Below, piece after piece: positions 7,353 through 18,175 of a stretch of DNA of 64,000 bases (its first letter is position 1; each line of letters starts with the position of its first letter). The position numbers were made by a program, and so were the translations under genes. The DNA lies in assembly GCF_900142785.1 (NCBI RefSeq), contig NZ_FRCD01000012.1, positions 124,001 to 188,000 of the forward strand. The letters are read 5' to 3'. This DNA is from Chryseobacterium carnipullorum (GTDB taxonomy: Bacteria > Bacteroidota > Bacteroidia > Flavobacteriales > Weeksellaceae). Under the pieces are notes generated by a model. That model did no database searches. It was not told the origin of the DNA and saw only the letters and a program-made list of their open reading frames with translations.

Positions 7353-9476
7353 ATGAAACTTTGTATTGCCGAAAAGCCAAGTGTTGCCAGAGATATCGCC
7401 AAAGTATTAGGTGCTACCATGCCTAAACAAGGCTATATGGAGGGCAACGGATACTGCGTGACATGGACCTTCGGACATCTTTGTACTTTAAAGGAACCTC
7501 ACGACTATGGTCCTCAGTACAAATCCTGGAATTTGTTTTTATTGCCCATTATTCCAAGCAGTTTTGGGATCAAATTAATTCCCAATAAAGGTGTTGAAAA
7601 CCAGTTTAAAGTAATTGAAAGATTGGTGGAAGAATGTGATGAGGTCATCAACTGTGGTGATGCCGGGCAGGAGGGAGAACTCATTCAGCGTTGGGTTTTG
7701 CAGAAAGCAAAATGTACCAAACCTGTTCAGCGGTTATGGATCTCGTCCCTTACCGAAGAAGCGATCAAAGAAGGATTTGCGAATTTAAAACCTGCGGAAG
7801 ATTACAAAAATCTGTATCTGGCGGGAAATGCAAGAGCGATTGGCGACTGGCTGTTGGGAATCAATGCTACAAGATTATTTACTAAAAAGTTTGGCGGAAA
7901 CAAAGCCGTCCTTTCTATTGGAAGAGTGCAGACGCCTACGTTGGCCATGTTGGTTCAGCGTCAGAAAGAAATTGATGCGTTCAATACCGAAGAATATTGG
8001 GAACTTAAAACCAAATACCGCGACGTTATTTTCAATGCAGCCATTGATCGTCTGAAAACTTTAGACCGTGCTGAAAAAGGACTTGAATACCTTAAATTAA
8101 ATCCTTTTGAAATTGTCTCTTTTGAAATTAAAGAAGGAAAAGAAAAAAATCTCAGACTTTTTGATTTGACAGGACTTCAGGTAGAAGCCAATAAAAAATA
8201 TGGCTACTCCGCAGAAAACACGTTAAATTATATCCAAAGTCTGTACGAAAAAAAGCACGTGACCTATCCACGTGTGGATACCACTTATCTATCCGAAAGC
8301 CTGTATCCGAAAATAGAAGGCATCCTTCGGAAAATGCATTTTTATCAGGATCTGATTTCCCCATTGCTGGAGGCACCTATTCCCAAGTCAAAAGCAGTTT
8401 TTGATGATACGAAAGTGACCGATCACCATGCGATTATCCCAACTGAAGTTCCGCCTTCCCAAAATCTGAGCAGAGAAGAGAAGTTGATTTATGACCTTAT
8501 TGCCAAACGTTTTATTTCAGTGTTTTATCCCGAATGTAAGATTTCAAATACTTTGGTGGAAGGAAAAGTAGGAACGATTCCCTTCAAAACAAGTGGAAGA
8601 CAGGTTCTGGAACCGGGATGGAGAGCTGTTTATGCCAAAGAGCCCAAAGAAGAATCTGCAGATAAAGAAAAAGAGAAGGAAGAAGAACAGACCATTCCGG
8701 AATTTATCGTTGGAGAAACCGGACCCCACGATCCGATGATCCATCAGGGAAAAACCACACCACCGAAACCCTACACCGAAGCAACGTTGCTGAGAGCAAT
8801 GGAAACAGCCGGAAAACAGGTGGATGATGAAGAACTGCGTGAACTTTTGAAAAATAACGGAATTGGAAGACCGTCTACCCGTGCCAACATCATTGAAACC
8901 CTTTTCAAAAGAAAATATATAGAAAAGAAAAGAAAAAACCTCATTGCTACTCCAACCGGAATGCAGCTGATCGATACCATTGAAGACGAACTGCTGAAAA
9001 GCCCCGAATTAACCGGAGAATGGGAATCTAAACTTCGTAAAATTGAAAACGGTGAATATGAAGCCAACCAGTTTAAAGAAGAATTGATTCAGATGGTCAC
9101 GGAACTGACCGAAAAAGTCGTGTATGGAAAAGGAAAAGTAATCACATTATACGAAGAAAAAGAAGAAGTCAAAGAAAAGAAAAAACGCGAACCTGCCGTC
9201 AAAAAAGAACTTCAATCCTGGGAAGAAACCCAATGTCCAAAATGTAAAGAACACCATTTGATCAAAGGAAAAGCAGCGGTGGGATGTTCCGATTTCAAAA
9301 ACTGTGGTTTTAAAATCACCTTTGATATTTTCGGAAAGAAACTTTCGGATAAACAGCTTTTAGATCTCGTTTTAAAAGGAAAAACATCAAAACTGAAAGG
9401 TTTCAGCACCCATTCTGAAAGCTTGACAGAAGGCGTTCTAACCATTGGAGAAGATTTCCAGGTCCAGCTTGCGTGA
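7353..9476 (+). CDS. topB: DNA topoisomerase III
   Basis: Type IA topoisomerase, 707 aa, relaxing and decatenating DNA through a transient 5'-phosphotyrosine bond. The Toprim domain starts with CIAEKPSVARDIAKVLG (4-20) and has the acidic metal motif GDAGQEGEL (102-110). The catalytic tyrosine is Tyr305 in VTYPRVDTTYLS. An acidic K/E-rich linker (about 440-455) interrupts the body. The C-terminus carries a zinc-finger-like region with CPKCKEHH and CSDFKNCGF (from about 627). It stands alone, 104 bases after the pirin gene. Upstream GACTTTTG resembles a -7 box. Symbol assigned by length and motif match; topA would be longer and more cysteine-rich. Confidence 0.93.
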   Translation: MKLCIAEKPSVARDIAKVLGATMPKQGYMEGNGYCVTWTFGHLCTLKEPHDYGPQYKSWNLFLLPIIPSSFGIKLIPNKGVENQFKVIERLVEECDEVINCGDAGQEGELIQRWVLQKAKCTKPVQRLWISSLTEEAIKEGFANLKPAEDYKNLYLAGNARAIGDWLLGINATRLFTKKFGGNKAVLSIGRVQTPTLAMLVQRQKEIDAFNTEEYWELKTKYRDVIFNAAIDRLKTLDRAEKGLEYLKLNPFEIVSFEIKEGKEKNLRLFDLTGLQVEANKKYGYSAENTLNYIQSLYEKKHVTYPRVDTTYLSESLYPKIEGILRKMHFYQDLISPLLEAPIPKSKAVFDDTKVTDHHAIIPTEVPPSQNLSREEKLIYDLIAKRFISVFYPECKISNTLVEGKVGTIPFKTSGRQVLEPGWRAVYAKEPKEESADKEKEKEEEQTIPEFIVGETGPHDPMIHQGKTTPPKPYTEATLLRAMETAGKQVDDEELRELLKNNGIGRPSTRANIIETLFKRKYIEKKRKNLIATPTGMQLIDTIEDELLKSPELTGEWESKLRKIENGEYEANQFKEELIQMVTELTEKVVYGKGKVITLYEEKEEVKEKKKREPAVKKELQSWEETQCPKCKEHHLIKGKAAVGCSDFKNCGFKITFDIFGKKLSDKQLLDLVLKGKTSKLKGFSTHSESLTEGVLTIGEDFQVQLA

Positions 9477-9602
9477 GAATTTTAAATTCTAAAAACCAGC
9501 GGAATCAGCCCTAATTAAAAATTTATACCCATAAAAATTTTAATCTCACTCAGCCTCAAACCCAGGATAAAAATTCCTGAAAATCAAAATCCCAACAAAA
9601 AT

Positions 9603-9672
9603 AACAATGGAATGACAAAGAATTCCCCTCCTCCGGAGGGGTGGCAAATCAAAGATTTGACGGGGTGGTTCC
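9603..9672 (+). repeat. REP-like palindromic element, copy 1
   Basis: Contains CCCCTCC-TCC-GGAGGGG (a short hairpin), then GTGG, CAAATC-AAA-GATTTG (a second hairpin) and GACGGGGTGGTTCC. Closely related copies occur at 10190-10244 (opposite strand) and 22383-22457. A left extension (CAATGGAATGACAAAGAATTCC) also matches the third copy. Confidence 0.75.
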
Positions 9673-9716
9673 AATATTTCACAACATAAGCCACCCACTC
9701 ACAAAGCCGAGCTCCC

Positions 9717-10139
9717 TCACCTAAACAACTTACCATACCATCCTCCGATATCTTTTTTTATATCATCATAATATTTACATAAGACCTGAGCCAATTCAAG
9801 TTCCGATCTTTCAGATTTATAAGTGTTTAAAGTCAGATAACCAAAAAAATTACCGTCCTGATCAACAATAGCCGGAGGATACGAAGCATAACTGTTCCAC
9901 GGAGAATACGTACTGTATGAACTTCCATAGTTTCCGTAACTGTTCCAGATGGATTTTGAACTGTAAACATTTCCATAATCCCCATACGTATTCCAAACTG
10001 AATTTTTATCAAAAGTATCACAGTTTAAACATCCCAGATATTGATCCTGATTGGAACCGCCATACAGGTGTAAGGTCTGAGCCTGAAAAAGACAGCAGAT
10101 CAGGAGGCTTAAAACGGTGAATATCTTTGTGGTGTTCAT
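9717..10139 (-). CDS. Secreted protein with WNxYGxYG repeats, unknown function
   Basis: I place the start at the ATG at 10139 because the residues after it form a normal signal peptide (MNTTKIFTVLSLLICCLFQAQ); the longer upstream reading runs into a palindromic repeat and is not credible. The mature protein has about 120 residues. Its middle holds three tandem copies of a roughly 16-residue unit with the pattern SxWNxYGxYGxxYSxxS, the last ending in SPWNSYASYPP. Two Cys (CLNC) precede the repeats. The aromatic, glycine-rich units look structural, perhaps for surface or ligand binding. The pattern occurs in other bacterial secreted proteins but I know of no assigned function. Confidence 0.7.
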   Translation of the reverse strand: MNTTKIFTVLSLLICCLFQAQTLHLYGGSNQDQYLGCLNCDTFDKNSVWNTYGDYGNVYSSKSIWNSYGNYGSSYSTYSPWNSYASYPPAIVDQDGNFFGYLTLNTYKSERSELELAQVLCKYYDDIKKDIGGWYGKLFR

Positions 10140-10189
10140 ACGGATGACTGTTTGTAGCAAAGCTAATACTTTTTGTAACCGTTCTATAA

Positions 10190-10244
10190 ACCGCCCCGTC
10201 AAAAATTCTTTGAATTTTCACCATCCCTCCGGATGAGAGGAATA
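10190..10244 (-). repeat. REP-like palindromic element, copy 2 (inverted)
   Basis: Read on the minus strand it has TCCGGAGGGATGGTG, AAAATTC-AAA-GAATTTT and TGACGGGGCGGTT, matching the elements at 9603 and 22383. It lies 51 bases upstream of the WNxYG protein and pollutes a spurious N-terminal extension of that gene. Confidence 0.75.
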
Positions 10245-10595
10245 CTCATTATTCAACAGTAGTCATCATTAAAATTATGATTTTCAAAAAAACTTAAGTG
10301 CTTAAAAAACTTTTGTACCTAATGTATATTTTTTAATCTCCCGAAGATTTCTCAGATGACACCGATTTTTTTATCATGATAAATAAAAATCTTAGATTTT
10401 TGGGAAAACTTAAGTGTACTTCTTGTGCGTTATCGATTTAGCTTAAGTGTTAAAAAGCTTTTGCATCTTTTGTGGTAAAAGCTTGTTGAACTATTTAGAA
10501 TTTCAGCATTAAGAAGTAAACTTGTTTTCAATTTTCTGGGTTTTCTGAAAAACATTGGTGAACTTTGTGTTTACATTCAGATTAAATAGATATTC
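10245..10595. repeat. Intergenic stretch with decayed CTTAAGTG repeats
   Basis: No gene seen. Three copies of a motif around AACTTAAGTG at about 10291, 10407 and 10440; the first and third continue into similar TTAAAAA(A/G)CTTTTG sequence. They look like degraded copies of one intergenic repeat. A GAACTTTG box at about 10559-10566 may be the promoter of the thioesterase gene. Confidence 0.45.
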
Positions 10596-11018
10596 ATGAC
10601 TCCAGAAAAAAAGAAACTCATCACGGACAGCTTTGACCGCTCAGAAACATTGAAATTCTACAATGCAGAATTACTGGAAGTAGACACCGATTTCGTCTCC
10701 ATTAAAATTCCTAAAATGGAAATGATGACCCGGAAAGCCGGAATGTTCAATGGGGCGATGATCGCTTCCCTGGTGGATGTTTCCTCAGGATATGCCTCGG
10801 TAAGTCACTACAAAGACGATTGTTATGTGGTCACCGTTGAACTGAAGGTCAATTATCTTCGTCCCGCATTGGGAGATGCCCTGATATCGCGGTCTTACGT
10901 TATCAAAGGCGGAGCAAAGATCATTGTCGTAAGAACTGAAATTTATGTTCTTGATGAAAATACCGGATCCGAAAGTCATGTGGCTACTTCACTGGTGACT
11001 ATGATGAGGATAAAGTAA
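10596..11018 (+). CDS. PaaI/YigI-type hotdog-fold thioesterase
   Basis: 140 aa, the size of a single hotdog domain. Typical features: the GMFNGAMIASLVDVSSGYAS segment (about 49-68), which forms the long central helix with the catalytic acidic residue (Asp in LVDV), followed by the beta-strand VTVELKVNYLRPA that is highly characteristic of the PaaI/acyl-CoA thioesterase group. It probably hydrolyses acyl- or aryl-CoA thioesters in the cytoplasm; the substrate cannot be told from sequence. Stands alone between an intergenic repeat region and the small membrane protein downstream. Confidence 0.87.
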   Translation: MTPEKKKLITDSFDRSETLKFYNAELLEVDTDFVSIKIPKMEMMTRKAGMFNGAMIASLVDVSSGYASVSHYKDDCYVVTVELKVNYLRPALGDALISRSYVIKGGAKIIVVRTEIYVLDENTGSESHVATSLVTMMRIK

Positions 11019-11127
11019 AGGACACCCAAATTAAAATATTACGTAAACAAAGAGTCTCACTGTGTTTTTTCAATGCAAATGGAACAGGTTTTGCTCAATA
11101 AAGACCATAAACATTAAAAAATATAAT

Positions 11128-11472
11128 ATGAACTTAATTATCAGGCTGTTCATTACAGCCATCGTTGCGTATCTTTTGACCAAGGTACTACCGGGGGTAA
11201 ATTTCGAAGGATTTTCTTCGGCAATTATATTTGCCATCGTACTGGGGGTATTAAATATTTTTGTAAAACCTATTCTGGGACTTTTTGGATTACCATTAAC
11301 GATTATTACATTGGGATTATTTGCCCTGGTGATCAATGCTCTGATCATTCTGATTGCAGATTATTTTATAGACAGTATGGTCGTAGACGGCTTCTGGTGG
11401 GCACTGATCTTTAGTGTGTTGCTGTCCTTTGTGACTTCACTGGCCAATTCCATGTTTTCAGATGGAGATTAA
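11128..11472 (+). CDS. Phage holin family 4-2 / YvlD-like small membrane protein
   Basis: 114 aa with four hydrophobic segments. I choose ATG 11128 rather than the upstream reading at 11062, because MNLIIRLFITAIVAYLLTKVLPGV is the standard N-terminus of this family and the upstream residues are not hydrophobic or conserved-looking. The GVLNIFVKPILGLFGLPLTIITLGLF segment is the family hallmark (pfam Phage_holin_4_2), although chromosomal members are not known to be holins. Bacillus YvlD homologues belong to envelope stress operons. Function here unknown. It is followed by a strong terminator at 11498-11525. Confidence 0.85.
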   Translation: MNLIIRLFITAIVAYLLTKVLPGVNFEGFSSAIIFAIVLGVLNIFVKPILGLFGLPLTIITLGLFALVINALIILIADYFIDSMVVDGFWWALIFSVLLSFVTSLANSMFSDGD

Positions 11473-11497
11473 TTCATCCGATATAAATCCATATCCT

Positions 11498-11525
11498 AAA
11501 GTCTGCTGTTCTTACGGCAGACTTT
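11498..11525 (+). terminator. Intrinsic terminator after the YvlD-like gene
   Basis: AAAGTCTGC / GCAGACTTT 9-bp stem followed by TTTTG. The rest of the gap to 11773 is AT-rich; TAACTTTG at 11688-11695 fits the -7 box of the S9 peptidase gene. Confidence 0.8.
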
Positions 11526-11773
11526 TTTGTTGCTTACGCTATATTAAAGAATAGATCTAAGCTGAAAATAGGTGTTAGGTAAAAATGTTTTATAATGATG
11601 AGTGTCATTTTCAAAAATATTTATGGTGAATGCAGAATAAATCAAAACTTAAATGTTAATTCTTTCGCTCATTTTTATTTTAAATATTAACTTTGGCCTT
11701 CTTTGAATTAAATAAAAGGAATGTGTGAAATCATGCCGGTTTCACATATCCGTTAAAAAATCAATACCAACAT

Positions 11774-13768
11774 ATGAAACTTAAGTACAGTCTGCTGGCT
11801 CTGGCAGCTCCGCTTTTAATGAATGCACAACAACTCATGACGCCTGAAATTCTTTGGACTTTGAAAAAAGTAGGAGTGCAGGCCGTTTCGCCGGATCAGG
11901 CTTCCCTGATTTATAAAATAGGACAGGTAGATCTGAAAACAGAAAAAACAAAAAATGAAAACTACTTTCTCAATGTTCTCAATAGCCAGTCTTCCAAAAT
12001 AGATTTCGGTAAAAAAAACCTTATCCAGTGGGATAAAAACGGAATTTATGCACAGGAAGGAGACAAGATTTATCTGTCAAAAGATAATGGAAAAACCTGG
12101 TCGGAATTTTATACCATTGGTGAAGTCGATAATATTGTGATTTCTCCGGACGGTAAAAAAATTGCATTCAGCAAACAGGTTCTGGTAGAAAAGCTGATGG
12201 GGAAAGACAAATACAGCGACACCCCTAAAACGACAGCTCAGGTATATACAGACTTAAACCACAGACACTGGGATTATTTCAATGAAGGGAAATACAACCA
12301 TGTATTTGTTGTCAATACCACAGATAAAGCAGAATCTGCAAAAGATCTTTTAGAAGGGAAAACATGGGATTCTCCTCAGAGACCTTTCGGGGGAGCTGAA
12401 GATTTTATCTGGAGCCCGGATTCTTCACAGCTTTTATACGTTACAAAACCTAAAAGCGGTAAAGAATATTCTACAAGTACCAATACAGACATTTTTGCTT
12501 ACGACCTTGCTTCAGGAATTACGAAAAATATTACAGAATCCAATAAAGGATATGATGTAAATCCAAAATTCAGCCCGGACGGAAAATCTCTGATCTGGCA
12601 GAGTATGGCGAGAGACGGATATGAAGCAGACAAAAATGATGTGAAAATCATGGACTGGAAGTCTGGAAAAACGAGCAATCTTACTGCGGGTTGGGATGAA
12701 AGCGTTTCCGGAGATGTATTCTGGAGCGGTGATTCCAAAATAATCTATTTTACAGCTGCATTCAAAGGAACAAAACAGTTGTTCTCTCTGGATCCTAAAG
12801 CCGCAAAAGTACAGCAGATCACTAAAGGTGATTTTGACGTTAACGAAATCTTTACTGATAATAAAACTTCACTTTTAGTAGGAAGAACAGACGTTAATCA
12901 TGCCACGGAATTATTCTCTGTGAACGTGAAAAACGGTGAAATGAAGCAGGTGACCGAAGCCAATAAAGAAGCGTATGCTAAACTGGCACAGGGGAAATCT
13001 GAACTGAAGATGGTAAAAACAACAGATGGAAAAGAAATGGGTGTATGGTTCCACTACCCACCGAATTTTGATCCGAATAAAAAATACCCTACACTGGTTT
13101 ATTGCCAGGGAGGTCCGCAGTCTGCACTGACGCAATTCTTCAGTACAAGATGGAACTTCGCACTCATGGCTGCCAACGGATACATCGTAGTAGCACCAAA
13201 CAGAAGAGGAATGCCGGGCTGGGGAACACAATGGAATGAAGAAATTTCTAAAGACTGGGGCGGACAGCCGATGAGAGATTATCTGGCAGCAACAGATTAC
13301 GCGAAAACATTACCATATGTAGATGGTGAAAGAGTAGCAGCAGTAGGAGCAAGCTACGGAGGATACAGCGTATTTATGCTGGCCGGAATCCATGAAAACA
13401 GATTCAAAACATTCATCGCACACGATGGATTATTCGATATGAAATCCTGGTATCTTACTACAGAAGAACTTTGGTTTGCCAACTGGGACCTTGGTTCTCC
13501 TTGGGAAAAACCACTTCCAAAAGCCTATACAGAATTCAACCCAAGCAATTTTGTTGAAAAATGGAACAAGCCGATTATGATCTTCCAGGGAGGAATTGAT
13601 TTCCGTGTACCTTACGAGCAGGGACAGGAAGCTTTCCAGGCAGCTCAATTAAGAGGATTGAAATCTAAATTGGTTTATTTCCCTAATGAAAATCACTGGG
13701 TACTTCATCCGCAAAACGGATTGGTATGGCAGAGAGAATTCTTCGACTGGCTGAAGGAAACTTTATAA
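11774..13768 (+). CDS. Secreted S9-family (prolyl oligopeptidase/acylaminoacyl) peptidase
   Basis: 664 aa with a signal peptide (MKLKYSLLALAAPLLMNAQ). Residues 20 to about 400 form a beta-propeller with WD40-like/PD40 repeats (ISPDGKKIAFSK, FSPDGKSLIWQS). The C-terminal alpha/beta hydrolase domain has the nucleophile Ser527 in GASYGGYS, Asp609 in GGIDFRVP and His641 in NENHW, a complete triad in the family order. It likely cleaves short peptides in the periplasm or outside the cell; the closest general types are acylaminoacyl peptidase and dipeptidyl peptidase. A TAACTTTG promoter box lies 79 bases before the start, and a terminator follows at 13831. Confidence 0.92.
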   Translation: MKLKYSLLALAAPLLMNAQQLMTPEILWTLKKVGVQAVSPDQASLIYKIGQVDLKTEKTKNENYFLNVLNSQSSKIDFGKKNLIQWDKNGIYAQEGDKIYLSKDNGKTWSEFYTIGEVDNIVISPDGKKIAFSKQVLVEKLMGKDKYSDTPKTTAQVYTDLNHRHWDYFNEGKYNHVFVVNTTDKAESAKDLLEGKTWDSPQRPFGGAEDFIWSPDSSQLLYVTKPKSGKEYSTSTNTDIFAYDLASGITKNITESNKGYDVNPKFSPDGKSLIWQSMARDGYEADKNDVKIMDWKSGKTSNLTAGWDESVSGDVFWSGDSKIIYFTAAFKGTKQLFSLDPKAAKVQQITKGDFDVNEIFTDNKTSLLVGRTDVNHATELFSVNVKNGEMKQVTEANKEAYAKLAQGKSELKMVKTTDGKEMGVWFHYPPNFDPNKKYPTLVYCQGGPQSALTQFFSTRWNFALMAANGYIVVAPNRRGMPGWGTQWNEEISKDWGGQPMRDYLAATDYAKTLPYVDGERVAAVGASYGGYSVFMLAGIHENRFKTFIAHDGLFDMKSWYLTTEELWFANWDLGSPWEKPLPKAYTEFNPSNFVEKWNKPIMIFQGGIDFRVPYEQGQEAFQAAQLRGLKSKLVYFPNENHWVLHPQNGLVWQREFFDWLKETL

Positions 13769-13830
13769 TGAAAAACGAATAACTGAAAGTGAATCGAATG
13801 GCTTTTAATTATTCCTGAAAATATCAATAG

Positions 13831-13850
13831 AAACGGGCTTTGGCCCGTTT
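13831..13850 (+). terminator. Intrinsic terminator after the S9 peptidase gene
   Basis: AAACGGGC-TTTG-GCCCGTTT, an 8-bp stem with a tetraloop, followed by a run of five more T. Confidence 0.9.
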
Positions 13851-13888
13851 TTTTTATGGGATAATGAAACGCCTTTAACCAGATTTTA

Positions 13889-13896
13889 TATATTTG
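13889..13896 (+). promoter_or_regulatory. Promoter -7 box almost touching the start codon
   Basis: TATATTTG, an exact TAnnTTTG match, ends three bases before the ATG at 13900. Transcription normally begins a few bases after this box, so the mRNA is predicted to start at or very near the A of the start codon (leaderless). Confidence 0.5.
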
Positions 13897-13899
13897 AAT

Positions 13900-14391
13900 A
13901 TGCAAAACAGAATTTCCTCTTTTCCACCGCTTATTGATGATCAGTCTGAAATCTTAATTTTAGGTTCAATTCCTGGTGTCAAGTCACTGGAAAAGCAGCA
14001 ATACTACGGTCATCCGCAAAATAAATTCTGGACCATTATTTTTCACCTGTTCAACGAAGAATTTACTGAAGATTATAACAAGAGAAAAAAAATCCTAAAG
14101 AAACATCACCTCGCAGTCTGGGATGTTATCGATTCCTGCGAAAGAAAAGGAAGCCTCGATTCTGAGATTAAAAATGAAGAAGCCAACCGGATTGATGAAC
14201 TTTTGGAAGAACATGCCCATATCAAAGCAATTTTCTGCAACGGAGGTAAATCGTATAAAAATCTGCAGAAACTTTTAGGCAAAAATTATAAGTTACCTAT
14301 TATTCAGCTTCCTTCTACGAGCCCACTTCATACCGTGTCTTTTGATAGTAAATTGCAAGAGTGGAGGAAAATCCTTGAGTTCTTAGCTTAA
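13900..14391 (+). CDS. DNA-deoxyinosine (hypoxanthine) glycosylase, uracil-DNA glycosylase superfamily
   Basis: 163 aa counted from ATG 13900. I prefer this to a TTG six bases earlier because that TTG is part of the -7 promoter box. Family features: FPPLIDDQSEILILGSIPGVKSL at the N-terminus, then QQYYGHPQNKFWTIIF, the conserved Y-x-H-P-x-N-x-F-W block that lines the base pocket in this UDG superfamily branch, and a C-terminal LPSTSPLH motif. It removes deaminated adenine (hypoxanthine) and perhaps other bases from DNA, the first step of base excision repair. Single-gene unit between two terminator or repeat regions. Confidence 0.88.
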   Translation: MQNRISSFPPLIDDQSEILILGSIPGVKSLEKQQYYGHPQNKFWTIIFHLFNEEFTEDYNKRKKILKKHHLAVWDVIDSCERKGSLDSEIKNEEANRIDELLEEHAHIKAIFCNGGKSYKNLQKLLGKNYKLPIIQLPSTSPLHTVSFDSKLQEWRKILEFLA

Positions 14392-14486
14392 ACTTTTTTA
14401 ACTTCATTAAATTTGAAAAGTTTATTACCTTAAAAATTATAAGTTTAAGTCATTAGAAAATCAGAGATTTTTGACAGCTTAAATGT

Positions 14487-14527
14487 AGTTTTCGGAGCGG
14501 GAAGCAAAGCTTCCCGCTCCGAAAACT
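14487..14527. repeat. 19-bp perfect-stem palindrome
   Basis: Arms 14487-14505 and 14509-14527 are perfectly complementary with an AAA loop; the core is GGAGCGGGAAGC / GCTTCCCGCTCC. GC-rich against AT-rich surroundings. No T-run follows, so it is not an ordinary terminator; it looks like an intergenic palindromic repeat. Confidence 0.8.
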
Positions 14528-14532
14528 TTCCT

Positions 14533-14563
14533 CAGTCATTGCGAGCAGGGCGAAGCAATCTCC
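14533..14563. repeat. Short imperfect palindrome of the GTCATTGCGAGC...GAAGCAATCT type
   Basis: The sequence CATTGCGAGCAGGGCGAAGCAATC pairs ATTGC with GCAAT. Very similar short intergenic palindromes are common in many unrelated bacterial genomes. It lies six bases after the long palindrome. Confidence 0.6.
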
Positions 14564-14638
14564 TGAAAGAATTTTAGAATTTCAACAGAGTAGTTTGTTT
14601 TAACCTAAGATTTAAAGTTAAAATTGCACCAACGAAAA

Positions 14639-14661
14639 GATCTCCGACTTTCTTCGAGATC
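14639..14661 (-). terminator. Weak terminator after the sugar kinase gene
   Basis: GATCTC / GAGATC 6-bp stem, followed on the minus strand by TTTTCG. It lies 14 bases after the stop at 14675. Confidence 0.5.
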
Positions 14662-14674
14662 CGTGGGATAAAAT

Positions 14675-15699
14675 CTAATCAACACGCAGGTATTTTCTCA
14701 AACCTTTCAGCAGCTGCAACTGATTTCTCGTTCTGTCAAGATTGTGTTCAGCATACTTAGTAGAGTAGTACGTGCTTCCGTTCAAATAATCAGTCAGAAA
14801 ACGGATCGCCTGAATATAGATCACAGTTTGTGCAGCATAATCCAGGTTTTCAAGTTCATCAAAACTCAGTTTTTTCTTTAAATACAGTAAAAATCCATCT
14901 TTTACGGTTCTGTACATATGCGGATTGAAGTTGTTTTCAGCAGTTTTGAGATCCTCATCCAAAGTATTGGTATATGATCTTGCCATATCACCAAAGTCAT
15001 ACAGGATGGTGGAAACGGTTACCGTGTCCAGATCAATAACCGCCAGAGGTTTTGATGTTGAATCAAAAAGAATATTTCTCACATTAGGATCACCATGGAT
15101 AATTCTTTTGGGAAGAAGATGATCCCTTTCCATTTCGATCCATTTTTGAGGAAGAGACAGCAGCTCATTCATCATTTCGATTTCCGGAGCAGCATTTTCT
15201 AACAGATCTTCGCTTGCATTTTGTAACGACGTTTGGTAATCCTGCATCCTTTTTTCAAAATTAATAAAATCAGGAATCGGAACTTTAAGGTCAGGAAGGT
15301 GTTCAGGATTTATTGTATTTAAAAAACATCCCACTGCTTTTGCCGATTCATAGGCTGTTTTTAGATCCGGAATTTTAAAAAAGGTTCGGGTATCTTCAAG
15401 AAAACTGAGCACTCTCCATGATCCTCCGTTGTCATCATTCAGAATGAAATGTCCTGATAAACTTGCTTTTGGTTTGACGATTTCCAGCGGATAATTTCCC
15501 TCTTCCAGCATCCCGTTGATCAGGAGATGATTTTGGCTGATGATTTCAGGAAAGGGAAAAACCTGAGTATTGATCTTTTGAAGGATCCATTTTTCGTCAG
15601 AATCATGATCTTCCACCAAATACGTTGTGTTGATCAGTCCGTTTGTAATAGGAGTGATGGTACAATTTTCAGTTCCGGTAAATCCGGTAACAATCTGTT

Positions 15700-15709
<10 letters not shown>
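14675..15709 (-). CDS. Phosphotransferase-family sugar kinase, NahK-like
   Basis: 344 aa aminoglycoside/choline kinase fold. Catalytic loop HGDPNVRN (205-212, with Asp207 and Asn209) and the metal-binding DLD (226-228) are intact; the ATP-binding lobe contains WILQKIN (41-47). The family includes N-acetylhexosamine 1-kinase (NahK), which makes GlcNAc-1-P or GalNAc-1-P. That substrate is suggested by context: its start overlaps by 10 bases a sugar-nucleotidyltransferase gene, which in turn overlaps a GH109-like gene. Together the three could release an N-acetylhexosamine, phosphorylate it and activate it. Substrate not proven from sequence; drug resistance activity is unlikely in this setting. 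Confidence 0.8.
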
Positions 15710-18110
<2,401 letters not shown>

Positions 18111-18116
18111 AAAACT

Positions 18117-18147
18117 AAAAACGGCTGCCCGGTTTGAAGGAACAGCC
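18117..18147 (-). terminator. Terminator after the AIM24-family gene
   Basis: GGCTG / CAGCC stem extended by G-U and G-C pairs, followed on the minus strand by GTTTTTAG; 29 bases after the stop at 18176. Confidence 0.65.
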
Positions 18148-18175
18148 ACTTTTAGAATCATCAATTTTTAATATA

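Noticed and set aside
10018..10224. ORF starting VKIQRIFDGAV-like sequence, and similar ORF at 22421-22624
   Set aside because: Both come from translation of the palindromic repeat (copies 2 and 3), not from a gene.
11128..11472. Prophage remnant (holin-like protein)
   Set aside because: The family name is historical; no other phage gene is near and chromosomal homologues are common.
13894..13899. TTG start adding two residues to the DNA glycosylase
   Set aside because: The TTG belongs to the -7 promoter box, so it would not be transcribed.
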